A stretch of DNA of 64,000 nt from Mycteria americana (Eukaryota; Chordata; Aves; Ciconiiformes; Ciconiidae): positions 5,500,828 to 5,564,827 of the forward strand of contig NC_134366.1 in the NCBI RefSeq assembly GCF_035582795.1. The letters are read 5' to 3'. The translations under genes were made by a program, and so were the position numbers. Under the pieces are notes generated by a model. That model worked only from the letters and a program-made list of their open reading frames with translations, was not told the origin of the DNA and did not search any database. Position 1 is the first letter of the stretch; each line of letters begins with the position of its first letter. This document shows positions 59,770-64,000 of the stretch, one piece after another.

Positions 59770-60980
59770 CCTTCCCTCCCGCCCCCGGTTTTGGTTTCTT
59801 TCTGCCTTTCTTTTCTGTTTTTTTTTTTTTCTTTTCCTCTCCCTCTCCAAAAAGCTGCTTTTCCCTAGCTTATTTCAAGCGTCAAGGTAGCAAAATCAGA
59901 CAGATGCATCCCTCCGAACACAAGCTGAGCCGCAGCAATGTGCATACAAGGTTCAAGATGATTTCCCAGCACCAGGGGGTTTTTAGGCTGGCAGTAAACT
60001 AAGCAGGGCCTGAGGCATGCACATAAATGGCTTAACCTGGCTTTCTTCTATAGGGCTGCACTTTTTTAGCCTCCAAAACAGGGTGGCTGCATCCAGCCTG
60101 CTTCTGGGGTACAGCCCCCAGCTCCTGGTTTCTCCCAAGTTGTGTTTGGGGGCTGTCTGGGGTGAGAAATAGCTGGCCCCATCCAAAGCCATGGCACAGA
60201 GCATGCAAATAACCACGGGATAAATCTATCCCCGGACCCTGTTTTCATCTCTGGATGTAAAGTTAGCTGCAACAACCATTTCTGCTCCTTTCGATGCATC
60301 CCTCCTCCTATGAACTGCTCAAAGTGTGATGCTGCTCTGCCCCTGGGCCCCAGGATGCTGACTGCAGGGAAGGATGCTCTGAGGGTGCATCTGCATTGTG
60401 AGGCTTCCACGTGCTTTACTTTCATCACCCCCATTCTGGATGCAAAGAATTGGGCTATCTGGTGGGGGGGCAGACACACTGGATGTTACTGAAACTCACC
60501 CCCTCGTGAGACAGGGTTTTTTTAAGACTGAAATAGGAAGCGCAAACCTCACCCTGAGTTTCCTGTAGGGTTTGGTTCTTCCTAGAGGTTTCTCCTTGCC
60601 GGAAATTTCTTTTCTGCACCCCTGGCCCTGATCCAGCCAAATACTTAAGCACACCCTAAGCTTCAAACTGCCTAGGCCCCTGCACTCCCACAAGTACCTT
60701 CTTGGACGGGTCTCCTTGTCCCTTCTTGCCTTGGGAAAGCTCACACCCCTCCATGCTCCTGCTGTGAGCTGATGGATCTCCCCCTCTTGCTGCTGGCAGT
60801 GGGAGGCAGGAGTATGAGCTTGCTTTGCTGCACATCATCCACAAAACTAGCCATGTACCTATGCAGGGAGAGAGTTATCAAATCTACGGTGTATGCCATG
60901 AGGGCATGTGAATGCTGCACATGAAGATCTGGGGTCCCCGAGCGTGAGCACCTACAGCCCTGAGAGCTAAGGGCTTTGGC
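59770..60980. other. Non-coding stretch, nothing recognised
   Basis: A pyrimidine run lies at about 59800-59850. AT-richer patches occur at 59880-60060. No coding similarity or transposon seen. Confidence 0.4.
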
Positions 60981-60986
60981 TCAGCC

Positions 60987-61033
60987 CATCCTCATCCTCA
61001 TCCTCATCCTCATCCTCATCCTCATCCTCATCT
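60987..61033 (+). repeat. (CATCCT)n hexanucleotide repeat
   Basis: Between seven and eight perfect CATCCT units in tandem, then degenerate CT-rich sequence. Confidence 0.95.
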
Positions 61034-61384
61034 TCTCCTCTCTTCTCACCAGGAGATGGTCAGGTAATGCTTAAATTGCAATAGCACCCATGAATATTTG
61101 ATACTGGCTGAGATGGCCAAGCAAAATTCCAGTTGCTATCACCTTCAGGGACTGCAAGACTTGCCCCCATGTCAATGATGTGCCCCAACACCAGTTCTCC
61201 AGGGACTGGGACCACCAGTTCATTTTGGCACAGGCCACCAAAAAAGTCTGATCCATTTGGTCACACCCACCCAACAGCTTGGACCCAGGCAGTCTCCCAA
61301 GTTTGGCTGTATAAGAGCTCTGATAGAAATTCAGGTTCGTTTCCCGACCCTTCCTCTGCTGTGAATTTAAATTCTGCAAACCCT

Positions 61385-61560
61385 AATGCAGGGAATTGAA
61401 ATGCATATTGATTAAAGGCCTTTTATGGATGCCTTGCAGAGCATATTAAAAATAATTTAAAACTTGCATTACAGTATTAATGACTCTTGTCTCCCGCACT
61501 TTGCAGTGATTCAGTCTTGACTTTTAATTGAAACACTTTAGTTAAGACAAATTCCTTCAG
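61385..61560. other. AT-rich block, possible conserved non-coding element
   Basis: About 175 bases of complex AT-rich sequence with ATGCATATTGATTAA, ATTAAAAATAATTTAA and ATTAATGA, resembling POU/homeodomain clusters, between GC-richer flanks. No coding or repeat similarity. Confidence 0.4.
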
Positions 61561-64000
61561 CCAGAGAAGATGAAGTGCCCCTTCAGGTATGTACCACGGA
61601 GGGGCTTTCGACCTCAAGGTTCCCAAATTGCAAAGCAGCTGTCACACTCCTGGAGAGGAGCTTCTGTCCTTCAAGTGGGTGCATGTGGGTTGTCCTCCAA
61701 GGAGCCATTTCTTTGGACTTTCCCTCAGGGTGCCACTGATTTGAGCGCGGGGGGCTGCAGAACAAGCTTTTTGCTGCTCCGGCACTCAAGGCAATCACAG
61801 GGGAAAGATTAATAACCTCCCTCAGCAGCCGGTAACTGCACTCACATGCAGCACCCAGAAAATGGTGGCACCTCAGTGCTGGTGATGCTCTTACGTCCCA
61901 CTTCCGATAGCACCGGTGCATATACATGAGACGAACAAATCTGAGCCAGTTACTGCTGTCACCAGGTTGAACACCTCATGCCTCCTTAGTCATGTTTTCT
62001 TCTGCCTCTATATCTGATCCCAGGTGGCTTGTTCCTAGCCTTGAAGCTCAGGTCTGAAAGGGGACCTTGGCTTGAAAACATCCCCCAGAGAGGATGTGGC
62101 ATTTTGTAGAAGGAGCAGCAAGATATGTCACCTTGGGGCTGCCAGGATGAGTACAGCTCAGCTTGGTGCAGACAGCAGCTTATTTGCTGGCTCTGTGGTG
62201 GCCAACATAGGAGACAGGTGTCTGCATTGTAGTTTGGTGTAGAAGACCAGTATCTTGCATGTTACGGAGACTTATTTCAGTGTTATCCTCCTGCTCCATG
62301 ACTGGAGCCTTCACCACAGCATGGGAGGGGGTTTGTCTTTGTATTCCATTTGCCTCCAAGGAGAGACAAGCCCACAATAAGTGCAAGGCCCCAGATGGGT
62401 GGTGCGACGTCGGATCCGGTGCTCAGCCCACCTGGGGCCAATGCCTACATGGAAAGCTTGAGTCCCAGCAGTCCTCACTCTCACTTTTGTGAACAGAGAG
62501 ACAACTGCATTTGTGAATCCGCCTCCTCTCCTGAGCTCTTAAAGGAAATCAATATTTTCCATCCAGTCTCTGGTGGGACAGGATATTGAACAGCAATCAG
62601 TGCCTTCACCCCTATGTATGGGTCCAGAGCCTGGGGGGGAACTCCAAGACCACAGGGATTTCCAGGCTGCATGGCATCAGCACAGGATAGGAGGGGCTCC
62701 CCCTGCGTCAGAGGGGACCTCTGAACGTGAGAGCTAGAGATTAGTGACTGGCCATGACCTATTACGGTTCTGGCTTAAAAAAAACCCTACTCCATCCGCT
62801 GATTGCATGCTAAATGATCATCTCATTTTTTACGACTGCACGTAAAACATGAACCAGCTGGGATCCAAAGTGCTTCTCTTGACCACGAGTGCCTTTCCTA
62901 TAGGTCTCATCAAAGCCACCAGTCACCGGACACTTCCCCAGGGACTGAGTTGTCCGTTCAGGCCAATCACACGTGCAGTACAGAAGCACTTCATATGTAC
63001 ATCCCGAGAGGAGTCACAACCACCAGTGCAATTCAGGTGGTGAATAACCATTACCCCATAGAAGGACATAAAGAGAAAATACTTTGCCAGATGCTGCAGC
63101 TTTTTTTCCTTAAATATTCATTTTGTTCCTTCTCTGTCTTTAGCTTCTTGGTGACTTCCTTATCCCACCCATCATGAAGAAAGCCCCTTATCTTGTCAAC
63201 CCAAAAATCAATTTCTTCACAACAGCTGGGATGAGCCCCCAGCTTCACTGTCCTGCTCCTTGCAGGGACTCTCCTGAGGCAATTAAAAACCTTTGCTCCC
63301 TAAATGGACCCAACCTGATCTAGCAGAGAAACTCCTGTGGGGCAGCAGGGAACCCCTATATTTGAAGATAAGCTCCAAATCTATTTAGGCTGAATCTGCT
63401 AGAAATAAGCACTGGTTTAATTTCATATCCAAAGAGGGTCCATGGCTCCTTTCCTCCCAGGTGATAAAAATACTGGTCCATAGCTGATTGTGCCATTGTG
63501 GTGTTTTACAGGGCAATTGAGTCAGGGTGTTTTTCCAAGGCTTGTTGTTGTTGTTGTTGTTGATTTTACCTTGTGAGTCACACAGTAATGGGCTTGACTC
63601 TCTGGGTCAGACGCTTGGCTGGAAACCATGGGGTTCATCAGACAGCAAATCAAATGTTTGCCCATGTGATATCAAGGAGTTAGTTAAAAATCGTGAGCTA
63701 AATCTCCAAACCCCAAGCTGAGGCATTCTCCAGAGCCAATGTCCTCATATTTGCTTAATTCTCTCAGATTTTTAACCAGTAGTAAGAGCTATTAACTCCA
63801 AGGATAGGCAAGAGTGCACTCACATATGTCTTGACTATCTTAAGGAGCGTGTGCGGTGCTGTAGGTTGGGTGTACAAAGAGGACCTTGCCAAAGTCTGCC
63901 CAGACTTTCCAAATTGCGGTGCTTTGTGCACATAGATCTGAACGTAGCCCTCATGAAAGAGCCCATCAAATAACTAAACACATCCTTCCCTCTTCTCCTC
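61561..64000. other. Non-coding stretch to window end
   Basis: No exon, transposon or RNA gene recognised. A (GTT)n tract of seven units lies at about 63542-63562. Confidence 0.45.

Noticed and set aside
58915-59868. Open frames of more than 300 codons on both strands at 58.9-59.9 kb
   Set aside because: They overlap each other in several frames, are dominated by Pro, Arg, Gly and Ser from GC-rich sequence, run through poly-C tracts, and show no domain or plausible splice structure.

Overview
The window looks like avian nuclear DNA. It carries CR1 LINEs, the dominant bird retroposon, with their typical 3' tail and pol-like ORF2. It also has a 1.16 kb endogenous-retrovirus solo LTR, small GC-rich promoter islands and a 17-exon GARS1 gene with compact introns. 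I cannot name the species.

Layout. 1-6.5 kb: no intact gene; one short C2H2 zinc-finger relic at about 3.36-3.62 kb. 6.55-12.46 kb: a zinc-finger locus on the plus strand, with a possible promoter patch at 6.55-6.70 kb (ACTACAGCTCCCAGG motif), a possible 5'UTR splice acceptor at 9192-9193, an uninterrupted 880-codon reading frame at 9391-12033 encoding 23 C2H2 fingers, and a poly(A) signal at 12454. 12.5-21.3 kb: non-coding. 21.3-23.64 kb: a 5'-truncated, broken CR1 element on the minus strand. 23.68-24.84 kb: a solo LTR flanked by a perfect 6-bp target duplication (CTCAGG). 26.29-55.19 kb: GARS1 (glycyl-tRNA synthetase) on the minus strand. All 17 coding exons can be placed to the base, giving a 723-residue mitochondrial precursor and, from an internal ATG at codon 39, a 685-residue cytosolic form. 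54.5-55.5 kb: its CpG-rich promoter. 55.55-56.0 kb: a 39-43 bp G-rich minisatellite just upstream. 56-64 kb: non-coding, with several sharply bounded AT-rich blocks that look like conserved enhancers, and an orphan GC-rich island at 59.44-59.76 kb with a CTCF-like site.

The two genes converge (tail to tail) with about 14 kb between them, and that gap holds most of the transposon load. GARS1 is a housekeeping gene serving both cytosolic and mitochondrial translation. The zinc-finger protein is probably a DNA-binding regulator of unknown target.

Most notable observations: GARS1 intron 11 has the hallmarks of a U12-type AT-AC intron (donor ATATCCTTT, branch site TCCTTAAC, acceptor AC). A 19-codon uORF overlaps the mitochondrial start codon of GARS1 out of frame, and its ATG overlaps a TGATGAAAT (ATF4/CEBP-type) element. 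The zinc-finger protein carries an in-frame Asn-Ala repeat grown from a 6-bp DNA repeat. No CRISPR array, tRNA, rRNA or wholly new gene system was found.
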